Of a DNA stretch of 36,970 nt, positions 24,087-32,122 are shown piece by piece. How positions within the stretch are numbered: the stretch's first letter is position 1; every line of letters starts with the position of its first letter. The position numbers and the translations under genes are program-made. Source of the DNA: Bacteroidota bacterium (GTDB taxonomy: Bacteria; Bacteroidota; Bacteroidia; Chitinophagales; LD1). The notes beneath the pieces were generated by a model, which was not told the origin of the DNA, made no database searches, and was given only the letters and a program-made list of their open reading frames with translations. The stretch is from contig JAOQAO010000093.1 of NCBI GenBank assembly GCA_025963485.1, positions 1 through 36,970 of the forward strand, given 5' to 3'.

Positions 24087-24521
24087 ATGACAACAACAGA
24101 TTACACCACTACCCTTCTGGTAGATCAAAGTCCAAAGGAAGTATTCCATGCCATCAATAATGTTTCCAACTGGTGGACAGCAGCCGTGGAAGGCAGTACA
24201 GAAAAACTCAATGACATTTTCACTGTGCATTTCGGTGAGACCTTTATAACATCAAAAGTCACCGAACTCATCCCCGGTCAGAAAATAGTATGGCATGTGA
24301 CCGACTGCAATAAACATTGGCTCAAGAATAAAAAAGAATGGGTAGGCACGACGATGACCTGGGAGATATCTCAAAAGGATAGTAAAACACAGATTCATTT
24401 CACCCACGAGGGACTGGTGCCTACACTCGAATGCTATGGCGGCTGTAGCAATGCCTGGGACGAGTATATAAAAGATAGCCTGTACAAATTGCTGACCGAA
24501 GGCGTAGGAATGCCGAGCTGA
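24087..24521 (+). CDS. SRPBCC domain protein, first of tandem pair
   Basis: The product is 144 residues of the START-like/AHSA1 fold: YTTTLLVDQSPKEVFHAINNVSNWWTAAVEGSTEKLNDIFTVHFGE, then a strand TELIPGQKIVWHVTD, IHFTHEGLVPTLECYGGCSNAWDEYIKDSLYKLL. The H-E-G-L-V-P-x-x-E-C-Y stretch occurs in both this protein and the next. No signal peptide. Promoter and AraC-type sites are directly upstream. It probably binds a small hydrophobic molecule; the cysteines near the end are shared with the partner only in part. Confidence 0.85.
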   Translation: MTTTDYTTTLLVDQSPKEVFHAINNVSNWWTAAVEGSTEKLNDIFTVHFGETFITSKVTELIPGQKIVWHVTDCNKHWLKNKKEWVGTTMTWEISQKDSKTQIHFTHEGLVPTLECYGGCSNAWDEYIKDSLYKLLTEGVGMPS

Positions 24522-24561
24522 AATAATTGACCTTAATTCATTCAACTAAAAAACAAAGAAA

Positions 24562-25053
24562 ATGAGCAATACAGATTTTACGACGACCATCTCGGTAGAC
24601 CAAACACCCAAAGAAGCATCAGATGCCATCCTGAACATCCGCGACTGGTGGTCGCAGGCGATAGAAGGTGTCACAGACCAGCTCAATGCTGAGTTTACCT
24701 ATCACTACAAAGACGTTCATTACTGCAAATTGAAACTGGTTGAACTTGTCCCTGGTCAAAGAGTAGTCTGGCTGGTACTGGACAATTATTTCAAATTCAC
24801 CAAGGACAAAAGCGAATGGATAGGCACCAAACTCGTCTTTGATATCTCGCGAAAAGGTAACAAAACAGAGATCAGGCTTACTCACGAGGGCCTCGTGCCG
24901 CAATACGAATGCTACGAGATATGCCGCGAAGCCTGGACCAACTATATAGAAGAAAGCCTATACAACCTGGTCACTATAGGAAAAGGAAAACCAAATCCCA
25001 AAGAAGAGGATGGATTCAACGCACAGCTCGTGGAAAAATGGAAACTGGAGTAG
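24562..25053 (+). CDS. SRPBCC domain protein, second of tandem pair
   Basis: The product is 163 residues and a paralogue of the gene 40 bp upstream: both begin with a (D)(Y/F)TTT(L/I)xVDQ(S/T)PKE motif, share W-W, the LVPGQ(R/K)(V/I)VW strand and THEGLVPxxECY. This copy has a longer C-terminal tail (GKGKPNPKEEDGFNAQLVEKWKLE). Likely co-transcribed with the first under the AraC-family regulator. The stop codon lies inside a convergent hairpin. Confidence 0.85.
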   Translation: MSNTDFTTTISVDQTPKEASDAILNIRDWWSQAIEGVTDQLNAEFTYHYKDVHYCKLKLVELVPGQRVVWLVLDNYFKFTKDKSEWIGTKLVFDISRKGNKTEIRLTHEGLVPQYECYEICREAWTNYIEESLYNLVTIGKGKPNPKEEDGFNAQLVEKWKLE

Positions 25054-25080
25054 TAAAAAGTCATTGACTATTTTACTACT
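25049..25080. terminator. Convergent hairpin holding both stop codons
   Basis: AGTAGTAAAA (25049-25058) pairs with TTTTACTACT (25071-25080), 10 bp, with AGTCA/TGACT inside and one bulge. The TAG of the SRPBCC gene (25051-25053) and the TAG of the thioredoxin-like gene (plus 25076-25078) sit at matching places in the two arms. No long T-tract follows on either side, so efficiency is uncertain. Confidence 0.5.
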
Positions 25081-26179
25081 TCTTATTTGCTAATAGTTTC
25101 TCCACGGCCTCCGTCAGGCTATCGCCATGCAAGTCTTTAGCGTAGACTTTACCACTTTTGTCTATCAGTACATTTCGCGGCAGGTCAGTGATATCATACA
25201 CGCCGGCAGTAGCACTGGCTCCGCCGCGCAGTTCGGATGCCTGCGGCCATATCATCCCGTCGGTGAGGATAGCCTGAACCCATCTCTGGCGCTGGTCATC
25301 GAGGGAGAAGGATACAATCTCAAAGCCTGCGTCGTGGTACTTCTGATAAAAGGCCATCATCCTGCGGTTCTCTTGTCTGCAAGGTCCGCAGAAAGAAGCC
25401 CAGAAGTCCAGCAAAATAACTTTACCCTTGTATGATGACAACGTCACAGTTCGTCCCAAAGTGTCATTGCCTTTGACATCAGGAGCGGAATGACCCGGCA
25501 AGGTCCGGTATACATGATCAAACTCAACGAGGAACTTCTTAGCCGCCCATCCATTACGCACAGCGGGACTGAGCTGCATATATACCGCATGCATGGTATC
25601 ATACTCCCCGGGCCTGAACATCATCGACTGGATGAAATACAGAGCGGCGTAGTTATTGGGATTTGATACGATGTACGAGCGGATGCTACGGAGCCACTGG
25701 CGCTGCTGTGCACTCCAGAGGGAGTCTGCGCTCTGTAGCGTACGCGGGTTGTGCGAGGCTGCATCCTGCTGATGAGCGGTGGCATTCTCTCGTGCATGGT
25801 CGAAGAAATCAGACAAACCCGGCTTGAGCTTTTCATAGATCACATTGGATGCAGAGCCGGTGATTATAGTTTTCTCTCCGGCATCTTTGACCAGGTGCAT
25901 TTCTATATTCGTATTCTCCAGAAAGAAACTGGTATTGTATGTCCAACCCTGAGAGATGCTAAATCTGACAGCTTCGGGTTCCGCCACTTTACCCCGAAGA
26001 GTAAATTTGCCATCCGTGATCTCTCCCTTCACAGTGGTGTCTTCACCAGACGCGCTGCGGTAATCAAGCGATACACTTCCTGTTTGCAGGCCATCGACAC
26101 TGCCATGTATAACAAAACCTTGAGAAAAAGTAAATGCCGGATATATTATGATCAGTAAGAGGAAAAGTAAATGCTTCAT
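25076..26179 (-). CDS. TlpA-like thiol-disulfide protein with DUF4369 domain
   Basis: The product is 367 residues. Signal peptide 1-19. Residues about 20-115 are the beta-rich DUF4369 domain (GFVIHGSVDGLQTGSVSLDYRSASGEDTT). A helical middle follows, then from about 232 a TlpA/AhpC-like redoxin: APDVKGNDTLGRTVTLSSYKGKVILLDFWASFCGPCRQENRRM with C264-G-P-C267, and a cis-proline stretch ITDLPRNVLIDKSGKVYAKDLHG. Such proteins reduce or exchange disulfides in the periplasm; the DUF4369 domain is typical of Bacteroidota. It has its own -7 box at 26192-26199. Confidence 0.92.
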   Translation of the reverse strand: MKHLLFLLLIIIYPAFTFSQGFVIHGSVDGLQTGSVSLDYRSASGEDTTVKGEITDGKFTLRGKVAEPEAVRFSISQGWTYNTSFFLENTNIEMHLVKDAGEKTIITGSASNVIYEKLKPGLSDFFDHARENATAHQQDAASHNPRTLQSADSLWSAQQRQWLRSIRSYIVSNPNNYAALYFIQSMMFRPGEYDTMHAVYMQLSPAVRNGWAAKKFLVEFDHVYRTLPGHSAPDVKGNDTLGRTVTLSSYKGKVILLDFWASFCGPCRQENRRMMAFYQKYHDAGFEIVSFSLDDQRQRWVQAILTDGMIWPQASELRGGASATAGVYDITDLPRNVLIDKSGKVYAKDLHGDSLTEAVEKLLANKK

Positions 26180-26191
26180 TGTTTAGTTAGG

Positions 26192-26199
26192 CAAAAGTA
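26192..26199 (-). promoter_or_regulatory. -7 box of the TlpA-like gene
   Basis: TACTTTTG on the minus strand fits TANNTTTG and lies 12 bp before the ATG at 26179, giving a very short leader. No -33 TTTG seen. Confidence 0.35.
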
Positions 26200-26259
26200 T
26201 AAGAGATATTAGAATAACCCTAACCATCCTCAATAGATCATGAACAAAGACGTATATCT

Positions 26260-26766
26260 CTATCCAAGATAATCCGGCGGATAAAATTTCTGGCCATATT
26301 TTTCTCCGATCGCTTTTATCCGGATCATATCCTCTGGAGTCGGTGGCGGGGGTGGCGGCAGAAATTCTCCTTGTTTCACTGGCCTGCCGACCTCCATGAA
26401 GAAAGCATCCAATCCGGCAGGCACAACAACACACCAGAGTCGGGCCATTTTATCCGTTTTATTTTTGAAGCAGTGCACCATTCCTCCCAATGGTATATTG
26501 ACAATAGCACCGGTGACAGCAGTGAACGTGCGTTCCTCAGTCTTGATCTCGACTTCTCCCTCCAATACATAGAAGGACTCCTGCATGTCTGCATGCGCAT
26601 GCGGCGGCGGGCCGCTGCCTGCAGGCACCACCATGTCTATCACAGCAAAGGCTCCGCCAGTCTGCTTACCTGATAATACGATACGGTAATTTCCTCCACC
26701 TACTGAGACACATGGGCCATCTCGCGGCCCAGTGACAGCTAGTTTGCTATTTAGATTGTCCATCAT
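26260..26766 (-). CDS. Cupin domain protein
   Basis: The product is 168 residues (ATG at 26766 or the next codon). It is a single-domain cupin: first motif PPPHAHADMQESFYVLEGEVEI carries the His-x-His...Glu metal ligands, and the second motif GGMVHCFKN gives the final His. The layout resembles quercetin-dioxygenase-like small cupins. A run of six prolines (LPPPPPPTPED) follows before a short helical tail. No signal peptide. Substrate unknown. Confidence 0.85.
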   Translation of the reverse strand: MMDNLNSKLAVTGPRDGPCVSVGGGNYRIVLSGKQTGGAFAVIDMVVPAGSGPPPHAHADMQESFYVLEGEVEIKTEERTFTAVTGAIVNIPLGGMVHCFKNKTDKMARLWCVVVPAGLDAFFMEVGRPVKQGEFLPPPPPPTPEDMIRIKAIGEKYGQKFYPPDYLG

Positions 26767-26850
26767 GAATCAGCATTTTCAAGCAAGATAAAGAATAACC
26801 GGGGGCTACCGCATATTTAAGCCTTATCATTTCTGATATCGGACGGATGG

Positions 26851-27261
26851 TCAGTCTTTTTTTTCCGGCAGCGGCGCCATCATACTTGCCCTGTTGCCTT
26901 CGGTGTCAGTGAAGGAAACATAGATGCCTACTCCGGGTATCTTCATCGGCTCACCCAGCACTTTGCCGCCACCCTCATTTACTTTTTTCATCGCCTCCCC
27001 TATATCCTCCACAGCGATCACTACAGACGGATATTGCGCAGGCCAGTCGGGCTTCTTAGGAAAGAAACCGCCGTTGATAGCGCCTTTGGTCTGTATCATG
27101 CCATCGGCATCTGTATCGGTGGTTTGTGCGAGCACATAGTTGCCCATCTCCTCTCCCATCATCTGCATTTTCCAGCCGAAGGTTTTGGCATAAAAATCCG
27201 CCATGCGCTGCCTGTCTTCAGCAGGCATCTCAAAGTGTACTACAGGATTCATCTTTTGCAT
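26851..27261 (-). CDS. VOC family protein
   Basis: The product is 136 residues (ATG 27261; 27252 also possible). It is a typical small VOC protein: NPVVHFEMPAEDRQRMADFYAKTFGWKMQMM with the first-module His, YPSVVIAVEDIGEAMKKVNEGGGKVLGEP for the second module, and GIYVSFTDTEGNRASMMAPLP near the end with the last acidic ligand. The metal-ligand His and Glu are present, unlike the VOC protein at 11613. It is a glyoxalase-like enzyme or binder of unknown substrate. Confidence 0.85.
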   Translation of the reverse strand: MQKMNPVVHFEMPAEDRQRMADFYAKTFGWKMQMMGEEMGNYVLAQTTDTDADGMIQTKGAINGGFFPKKPDWPAQYPSVVIAVEDIGEAMKKVNEGGGKVLGEPMKIPGVGIYVSFTDTEGNRASMMAPLPEKKD

Positions 27262-27390
27262 ATCAGTGATTTAGAAAACTAAATTAATCAAAAACCTTCT
27301 CAGTGTAAAGCCCAATTCCGGCAGGCAGGGATTTGAATAAAAGTGGACCAGTACAGAATATCCCTTCTAAATAAATTATTACATTGTAAT

Positions 27391-27684
27391 ATGAAAAGAA
27401 TGATCATTTTAATACTCTCTGTCCTACTCATCGGTTGCAAGGAGAAAGACCCTAAAAAACTTATCCTGGGAAAGTGGAAAGACCCAAGCTCAAGCCAGCT
27501 CATATTTGACAAAGACTCTTTGTACACAAATCTGGGTAATTGTAAATACGAACTGAAGGGCGATAGCCTGTGCATGCTCGTTCCCATCGGATGGTCGGTG
27601 ACTACTATCACGTTTGCCGGACAGGATACTTTTTATTTAGGAAATCCTTTGGAACTAAAAGATCCTATATTAAGAATAAAGTAG
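27391..27684 (+). CDS. Small lipoprotein, lipocalin-like
   Basis: The product is 97 residues from ATG 27391. The signal ends in lipobox LIGC (Cys15). The mature part begins with the pattern L-I-L-G-K-W-K-D-x-x-S-S-x-x-h-x-F common to short lipocalin-like envelope proteins of Bacteroidota, followed by alternating strands. The start is chosen because of the signal; an earlier TTG at 27343 is out of keeping. A 13-bp palindrome (ATTACA T TGTAAT) lies directly before the ATG. It is four bases ahead of the membrane-protein gene, likely one operon. Confidence 0.7.
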   Translation: MKRMIILILSVLLIGCKEKDPKKLILGKWKDPSSSQLIFDKDSLYTNLGNCKYELKGDSLCMLVPIGWSVTTITFAGQDTFYLGNPLELKDPILRIK

Positions 27685-27687
27685 TTT

Positions 27688-28182
27688 ATGCAGATCAAGC
27701 TATTTAATAACATGTTACTATTTTCTCTTTTCGGTATTGCCATGTCGTTTTTTGGCAATCTGTACGAGGGAATTGTCATTGGTCCTAATATGCTTCAAGA
27801 CTCCATTCACCGGATGCAGTATTGGCAAAAATTCTTTGTAGCGACCAATCCTGCCTTTTTTTATGTACCAGTCACTCAGTTAGCTGCTATTATATCGGTC
27901 GTACTGTATTTCAAAACGGATAAGCAAAAAGTGGCACTTAAAAAGAAGTTGAAACTAGCTGCGATTTTTCAGATCGCGTCGATCGCATTGTCTGTTTATA
28001 TAATAACGCAGATCAATTTAAAACTATTCTTTGGTGACCTGGAGAAATATCGCGACGCGGTCTCCTACATGGCGCTTCTTTGGAATGTTTTAAACGCTGT
28101 CAGAATACTCTTAGTCGGCATCGCGCTCACTTTTACCTTCCGCGCTTATGTGATCGCTCAAAATGAAAGACCTGGAGCCTAA
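27688..28182 (+). CDS. Four-helix membrane protein, DUF1772-like
   Basis: The product is 164 residues. Four hydrophobic helices are visible (about 8-30, 52-74, 87-107 and 123-153), with a conserved-looking loop NLYEGIVIGPNML after the first. The layout resembles DUF1772/anthrone-oxygenase-like membrane proteins, but the similarity is by eye only. It follows the small lipoprotein gene by three bases. Confidence 0.6.
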   Translation: MQIKLFNNMLLFSLFGIAMSFFGNLYEGIVIGPNMLQDSIHRMQYWQKFFVATNPAFFYVPVTQLAAIISVVLYFKTDKQKVALKKKLKLAAIFQIASIALSVYIITQINLKLFFGDLEKYRDAVSYMALLWNVLNAVRILLVGIALTFTFRAYVIAQNERPGA

Positions 28183-28353
28183 ATGGAGTACAGAACATGT
28201 CCTAACCAGCTCACACACCGGTCACTCCCGGGTCGATAGACAATCCCGGATCGTGCATATAATGCTCATTTCACAGTACAAAGTATGTAGTGGAATTCCC
28301 TCCACAATATTTAGTGGCATGCATATTGTCCCTGTTGGGTATAAAATTGTGTC

Positions 28354-28614
28354 ATGAAAAATTTAAAAATATTTGTGTGCATACTGGCTATGACTGCCTT
28401 TGCAGCGGTCCGCTCAGTCCAGGCCCAGACCGATAGCATGGGCGGGATGAATGCAAATGGCCACATGGGTTCCAGTGGAATGAACTCTTACCTCCTCATA
28501 GGAAGCCTGGTACTGATCGGTATCATCGGTGGGATCGTAGTGATGCGCAGGAAAAAAGGGGATAACAGGCCTCAGTCCGGTGCAGATATCAATAATCCCG
28601 CATCAGGTATCTAG
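28354..28614 (+). CDS. Small membrane protein with Met/Gly-rich segment
   Basis: The product is 86 residues. A signal peptide (KIFVCILAMTAFAAVRSVQAQ) is followed by a Met-Gly-Asn-His-rich stretch (DSMGGMNANGHMGSSGMN), a membrane helix about 46-63 (SYLLIGSLVLIGIIGGIVVM), and a basic end (RRKKGDNRP). Upstream, ACAATAT and ATATTGT (28304-28310, 28323-28329) form a 7-bp inverted repeat. The Met/His segment could bind Cu or another soft metal; this is speculative. Confidence 0.6.
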   Translation: MKNLKIFVCILAMTAFAAVRSVQAQTDSMGGMNANGHMGSSGMNSYLLIGSLVLIGIIGGIVVMRRKKGDNRPQSGADINNPASGI

Positions 28615-29100
28615 GCATCCATCGGATAAGGTTCTTAAGCCTTTGATCCCACATTCTTCTGAAACTGCGGGTATAATCCATGTAATGTCCGTCCGAGCTC
28701 TATACTTTTACTAAGCCCCTATTTCATTGGTCACTTATTTGTTTTCTCCCCTTCTCAGGCAAATCTGTTTGAACAGGTGATTTTTTTGTCTTCCCTTTTC
28801 CAAAAAAAATTAGCGCTGCTCATTCTGGCTAAAACTTCACGCTATATTTTAGCCTGTTATAATGCCCTTCTGCGAGAAATCTTGGATCATCTCCAAAACC
28901 TTTATCCAAAAGTTCCGTACACAGTATTTCTTGTATACCCTTTTTGGTGTATAGAGGAAAATAGACAGATCAGTGCCTAAACAGAAGAATTTAGTATTGA
29001 TTATCAATTATTTGGACAGTAAAAACGCTTAAACCCTTGACACAGGCAGCCCCTTGTATTATTATGTTGAAACCTTTATTAATCTTTTACCAATCAATCT
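28615..29100. other. 486-bp gap with one regulatory region
   Basis: No convincing gene is seen here. A 67-codon open frame at 28777-28980 has a TTG start, no promoter or ribosome site and low-complexity coding, and is taken as chance. The right end (28995-29065) holds the promoter region of the surface-protein gene, described separately. The left part has only an imperfect palindrome AAGGTTCTTAAGCCTT at 28628-28643. Confidence 0.5.
28995..29065 (+). promoter_or_regulatory. Promoter and upstream element, first copy
   Basis: TTGACA (29037-29042), 17 bases, TATTAT (29060-29065) is a classical sigma-70-like promoter, unlike the TANNTTTG type elsewhere here. Forty-two bases before TTGACA begins TATTGATTATCAATTATTT (28995-29013), which contains the perfect palindrome ATTGAT T ATCAAT. 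The same set in the same spacing precedes the paralogue at 30712. Confidence 0.65.
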
Positions 29101-30492
29101 ATGCTTAACCCCATTCGGCTTGTGCTGACCGTTGTGCTTATCACAACTCTGACACAGCTCTATGCCCAGACCTCCTCTGCCCCGCAGGGGATCAACTATC
29201 AGTCTGTCGCTCGTGATGCGAGCGGCCAGATATTGATCAATCAGCAGATATCCTTACAGCTTACCATCCACGACACCATCTCGTCGGGTGCGATCGTGTA
29301 CCGCGAGCGCCACGTCGTCGTGACCAATGCTTTCGGCACATTTAGCGTCGTAGTAGGTGGTGGTAGCCTTGTCACCGGCAACTTTGGCAACATCAACTGG
29401 GGCGCCGCCGACAAATACCTGCAGGCAGAAATGGATTTTGCCGGAGGCACTAGCTATACCAATCTCGGGACCTCCAGGCTCAACAGCGTGCCGTACGCTC
29501 TCTATGCGGGTAGCTCATCCAGCGATATATCGAATGTCAAATATGATACTACAGGCATACTCAATATCCAGACTGCGAGCCACACTATATCCACAGTGAA
29601 GGGCACCTGGCTCGAAGGTGGCAACGGCGGCCTGACCACTGCCAATAACTATCTCGGCACTACTACCAATACTGACATACGTTTCATCAGGGGCGGTAAA
29701 GAAGCTGTACGCTACACTACAGGCGGTGCATTTCTCGCTACTGGTGATACTGCGACAGGCACCACACCGGCTTCCGGTGCTGGCAAGAGAATGGAGTGGA
29801 TCCCTGCTAAGGGTGCCTTCCGCGCAGGCACAGTCACCGGCACAGCATGGGACAATGCCAGCATCGGAGCTAACTCTACTGCCTTTGGCAATGATGCGAT
29901 GGCATCAGGAGCGAACACCGTAGCGATAGGTAATAATGCACAGGCTCTATGTGCTAACTCTATAGCAATAGGCAATGGGGCCATCACAAAATCGCCAAGC
30001 TCATTAGTAATCGGTATGTATAACGACACGAGCGCTGCTTCCACGGGCAGCATAGGGCAGTCTGATATACTCTTTCAGATAGGTGATGGAACCAGTGCTA
30101 CCAGCCGGGGCAATGCGCTCACTGTAAGCAAAACAGGCCAGGTATTAGCTTCCCAGCTTTCTACTCAGACTATAACATTGCAACCAAGCGCCGCAAGCTC
30201 ACTTTTGGGTAACGTAGCGGTCAATCCGCAAAATCAGTCATTCATTGTGGTTTCGTGCCTTGGATTGCCTCTCAATAACTCAATGACTCTGGTAGCAGGA
30301 GTGCGCGGCCAGATCCTGACTATAGAGGGACAGGCATCCCTACTGGGAATATCCCTGGGCTTTGGTGTAAGGCTCAACGACTCTGGCAACCTGAGCCTGA
30401 ATAGTAATGTTGATCTTCTTAGCGGCGATAGCATTACGCTGATATATGATGGCACTACGTGGGTAGAGATATCAAGGAGCATCAATCACTAA
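29101..30492 (+). CDS. YadA-head-like secreted surface protein, copy 1
   Basis: The product is 463 residues. It has a signal peptide (ending LYAQ), then an N-terminal beta domain typical of Bacteroidota fibre-like proteins (APQGINYQSVARDASGQILINQQISLQLTI...FGTFSVVVGGGS). A middle domain follows, and at about 254-305 YadA/Hia-head repeats of the 14-residue G-x-x-S-x-A-h-G type (IGANSTAFGNDAMASGANTVAIGNNAQAL, then SIAIGNGAITKSPSSLVIG). The C-terminal beta region differs most from the paralogue. No T9SS domain or outer-membrane anchor is visible. Probably a trimeric surface or tail-fibre-like head. Copy 2 begins 220 bp after its stop. Confidence 0.75.
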   Translation: MLNPIRLVLTVVLITTLTQLYAQTSSAPQGINYQSVARDASGQILINQQISLQLTIHDTISSGAIVYRERHVVVTNAFGTFSVVVGGGSLVTGNFGNINWGAADKYLQAEMDFAGGTSYTNLGTSRLNSVPYALYAGSSSSDISNVKYDTTGILNIQTASHTISTVKGTWLEGGNGGLTTANNYLGTTTNTDIRFIRGGKEAVRYTTGGAFLATGDTATGTTPASGAGKRMEWIPAKGAFRAGTVTGTAWDNASIGANSTAFGNDAMASGANTVAIGNNAQALCANSIAIGNGAITKSPSSLVIGMYNDTSAASTGSIGQSDILFQIGDGTSATSRGNALTVSKTGQVLASQLSTQTITLQPSAASSLLGNVAVNPQNQSFIVVSCLGLPLNNSMTLVAGVRGQILTIEGQASLLGISLGFGVRLNDSGNLSLNSNVDLLSGDSITLIYDGTTWVEISRSINH

Positions 30493-30617
30493 TAGCAACA
30501 AAATATATCTGTACTATAGGCCAACTATAACGTTCGCATTCCGTACAAGGAAGATAATGTATGAATACTGTGAATCGTATTTTTTTGACCACTCAAACAA
30601 CCAAAACAAAATTATAA

Positions 30618-30688
30618 TATTGATTAACAATAATTTATGAGCCTTTCGATCTGAAAATATTGACAAAAGGTAAGCCTTGTATTATTAT
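30618..30688 (+). promoter_or_regulatory. Promoter and upstream element, second copy
   Basis: TTGACA (30660-30665), 17 bases, TATTAT (30683-30688), with TATTGATTAACAATAATTT (30618-30636) beginning 42 bases before TTGACA. The upstream element matches the first copy at 17 of 19 positions and the bases CCTTGTATTATTAT are the same in both. It should drive the operon that includes the histidine kinase. Confidence 0.65.
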
Positions 30689-30711
30689 ATAGGAACCTCA
30701 TCTTATCAATC

Positions 30712-32118
30712 ATGACAACGACAAAAACAACCCGATTCATTCTGGCAGTTGTGGCTCTGGCCACAGTGCTGAATCTCCGCGCCCAGACCTCGTCTGCGCC
30801 GCAGGGGATCAACTATCAGTCTGTGGCACGCAATGCCAGCGGTCAGATACTGACCAATCAGCAGATAGCCCTGGAGATCACCATTCATGACACAACCTCT
30901 GGTGGTGCTATCGTATACCGTGAGCACCATACTGTGGTGACCAATGCGTTTGGCACCTTCAGCGTAGTGGTCGGCGGCGGCAGCATCATCACTGGCACCC
31001 TGGGGGGTATCAATTGGGGCGCATCAGACAAATACATGGAAGTAGGGATGGACTTCAGCGGTGGCACCAGCTATACCAGTATGGGAGTATCAAAGCTCAA
31101 CAGTGTACCCTATGCACTCTATGCCGGCAGCTCATCAGGAGATATCACCAATCTGAAATATGACACAGCAGGCTTTCTGAACATACAAACGGCAAGCCAC
31201 CTTTATACTCCTGTCAAAGGTACATGGCTCACCGGTGGAAACGGAAACCTCAGTACAACTAATAACTACCTCGGCACTACAGACAATATCGACATCGCAT
31301 TCATCAGAGGTGCCAAAGAGGCGGTCCGCTATACTACCGGTGGAGCTATGCTCGCCACAGGAGATGCAGCTACAGGTGTGACACCTGCATCAGGAGCGGG
31401 CAAAAGGATGATGTGGATCCCGGCCAAAGGGGCCTTCCGCGCAGGCACAGTGACAGGAACTGCATGGAATGATGCTAATATAGGCGCCAATTCTACCGCT
31501 CTCGGCAATGATGCGATGGCATTCGGCGCTAACTCTGTAGCGATTGGAAATAACGCAGTTGCTCTCTATAACAATTCTATAGCAATGGGTAATGGTGTAA
31601 TTACCAAAGCCACTAACTCAATGGTGATAGGTACATATAATGATACCTCTGCCGCAGCTACTGGATCTATTAGCCAGTCTGACGTATTATTTCAGGTTGG
31701 CAATGGTACTGCATCCAGCCGGGGCAATGCCCTAACTGTCGGCAAAAGCGGCCAGGTAATAGCCTCACAATTACTCGTATCACAATCGATGTCTCTCTCA
31801 GATACGTTGATGAATGTAAGTGGAAATTTTACCATCACACCAAACTATACCTACTATAGAATCAATTCTGCAGTCGGTCAAAGCGCAGCCCAGCTCACTA
31901 TGAATAGTGGCAACCGTCCTGGCCAGGTGATCCTGATCGAGTGCGTATCCGGAAATGGCACCGGCCACGGCATAAGGCTCGTAGATGGCACTGCCACAAG
32001 AATGAATCTCACCAGCTCATATGGTGGTGGCCCTATAGACCTGGCTTATACAGATACCATGATGCTCCTTTGGGATGGCAATACCTGGATACAAATAGGA
32101 GGAAGCACCAATAACTAA
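30712..32118 (+). CDS. YadA-head-like secreted surface protein, copy 2
   Basis: The product is 468 residues and a close paralogue of the preceding protein. The N-terminal domain (TSSAPQGINYQSVARNASGQILTNQQIAL...) and the head repeats (NIGANSTALGNDAMAFGANSVAIGNNAVALYNNSIAMGNGVITKATNSMVIG, about 256-307) are nearly the same. The last 110 residues have diverged (here NRPGQVILIECVSGNGTGHGIRLVDGTATR). The signal peptide ends LRAQ. It lies four bases before the kinase gene and shares its promoter, so the surface protein and the kinase are probably made together. Confidence 0.75.
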   Translation: MTTTKTTRFILAVVALATVLNLRAQTSSAPQGINYQSVARNASGQILTNQQIALEITIHDTTSGGAIVYREHHTVVTNAFGTFSVVVGGGSIITGTLGGINWGASDKYMEVGMDFSGGTSYTSMGVSKLNSVPYALYAGSSSGDITNLKYDTAGFLNIQTASHLYTPVKGTWLTGGNGNLSTTNNYLGTTDNIDIAFIRGAKEAVRYTTGGAMLATGDAATGVTPASGAGKRMMWIPAKGAFRAGTVTGTAWNDANIGANSTALGNDAMAFGANSVAIGNNAVALYNNSIAMGNGVITKATNSMVIGTYNDTSAAATGSISQSDVLFQVGNGTASSRGNALTVGKSGQVIASQLLVSQSMSLSDTLMNVSGNFTITPNYTYYRINSAVGQSAAQLTMNSGNRPGQVILIECVSGNGTGHGIRLVDGTATRMNLTSSYGGGPIDLAYTDTMMLLWDGNTWIQIGGSTNN

Positions 32119-32122
32119 ACAA

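Noticed and set aside
28163-28357. 64-codon open frame between the DUF1772-like and small membrane genes
   Set aside because: Overlaps the end of one gene and the start of another in a different frame, without its own signals.
28777-28980. 67-codon open frame in the large gap
   Set aside because: TTG start, no promoter or ribosome site, no recognisable pattern.
29712-30053. 113-codon minus-strand frame within the surface-protein gene
   Set aside because: Antisense shadow of the repeat-rich YadA-like region; no start signals.
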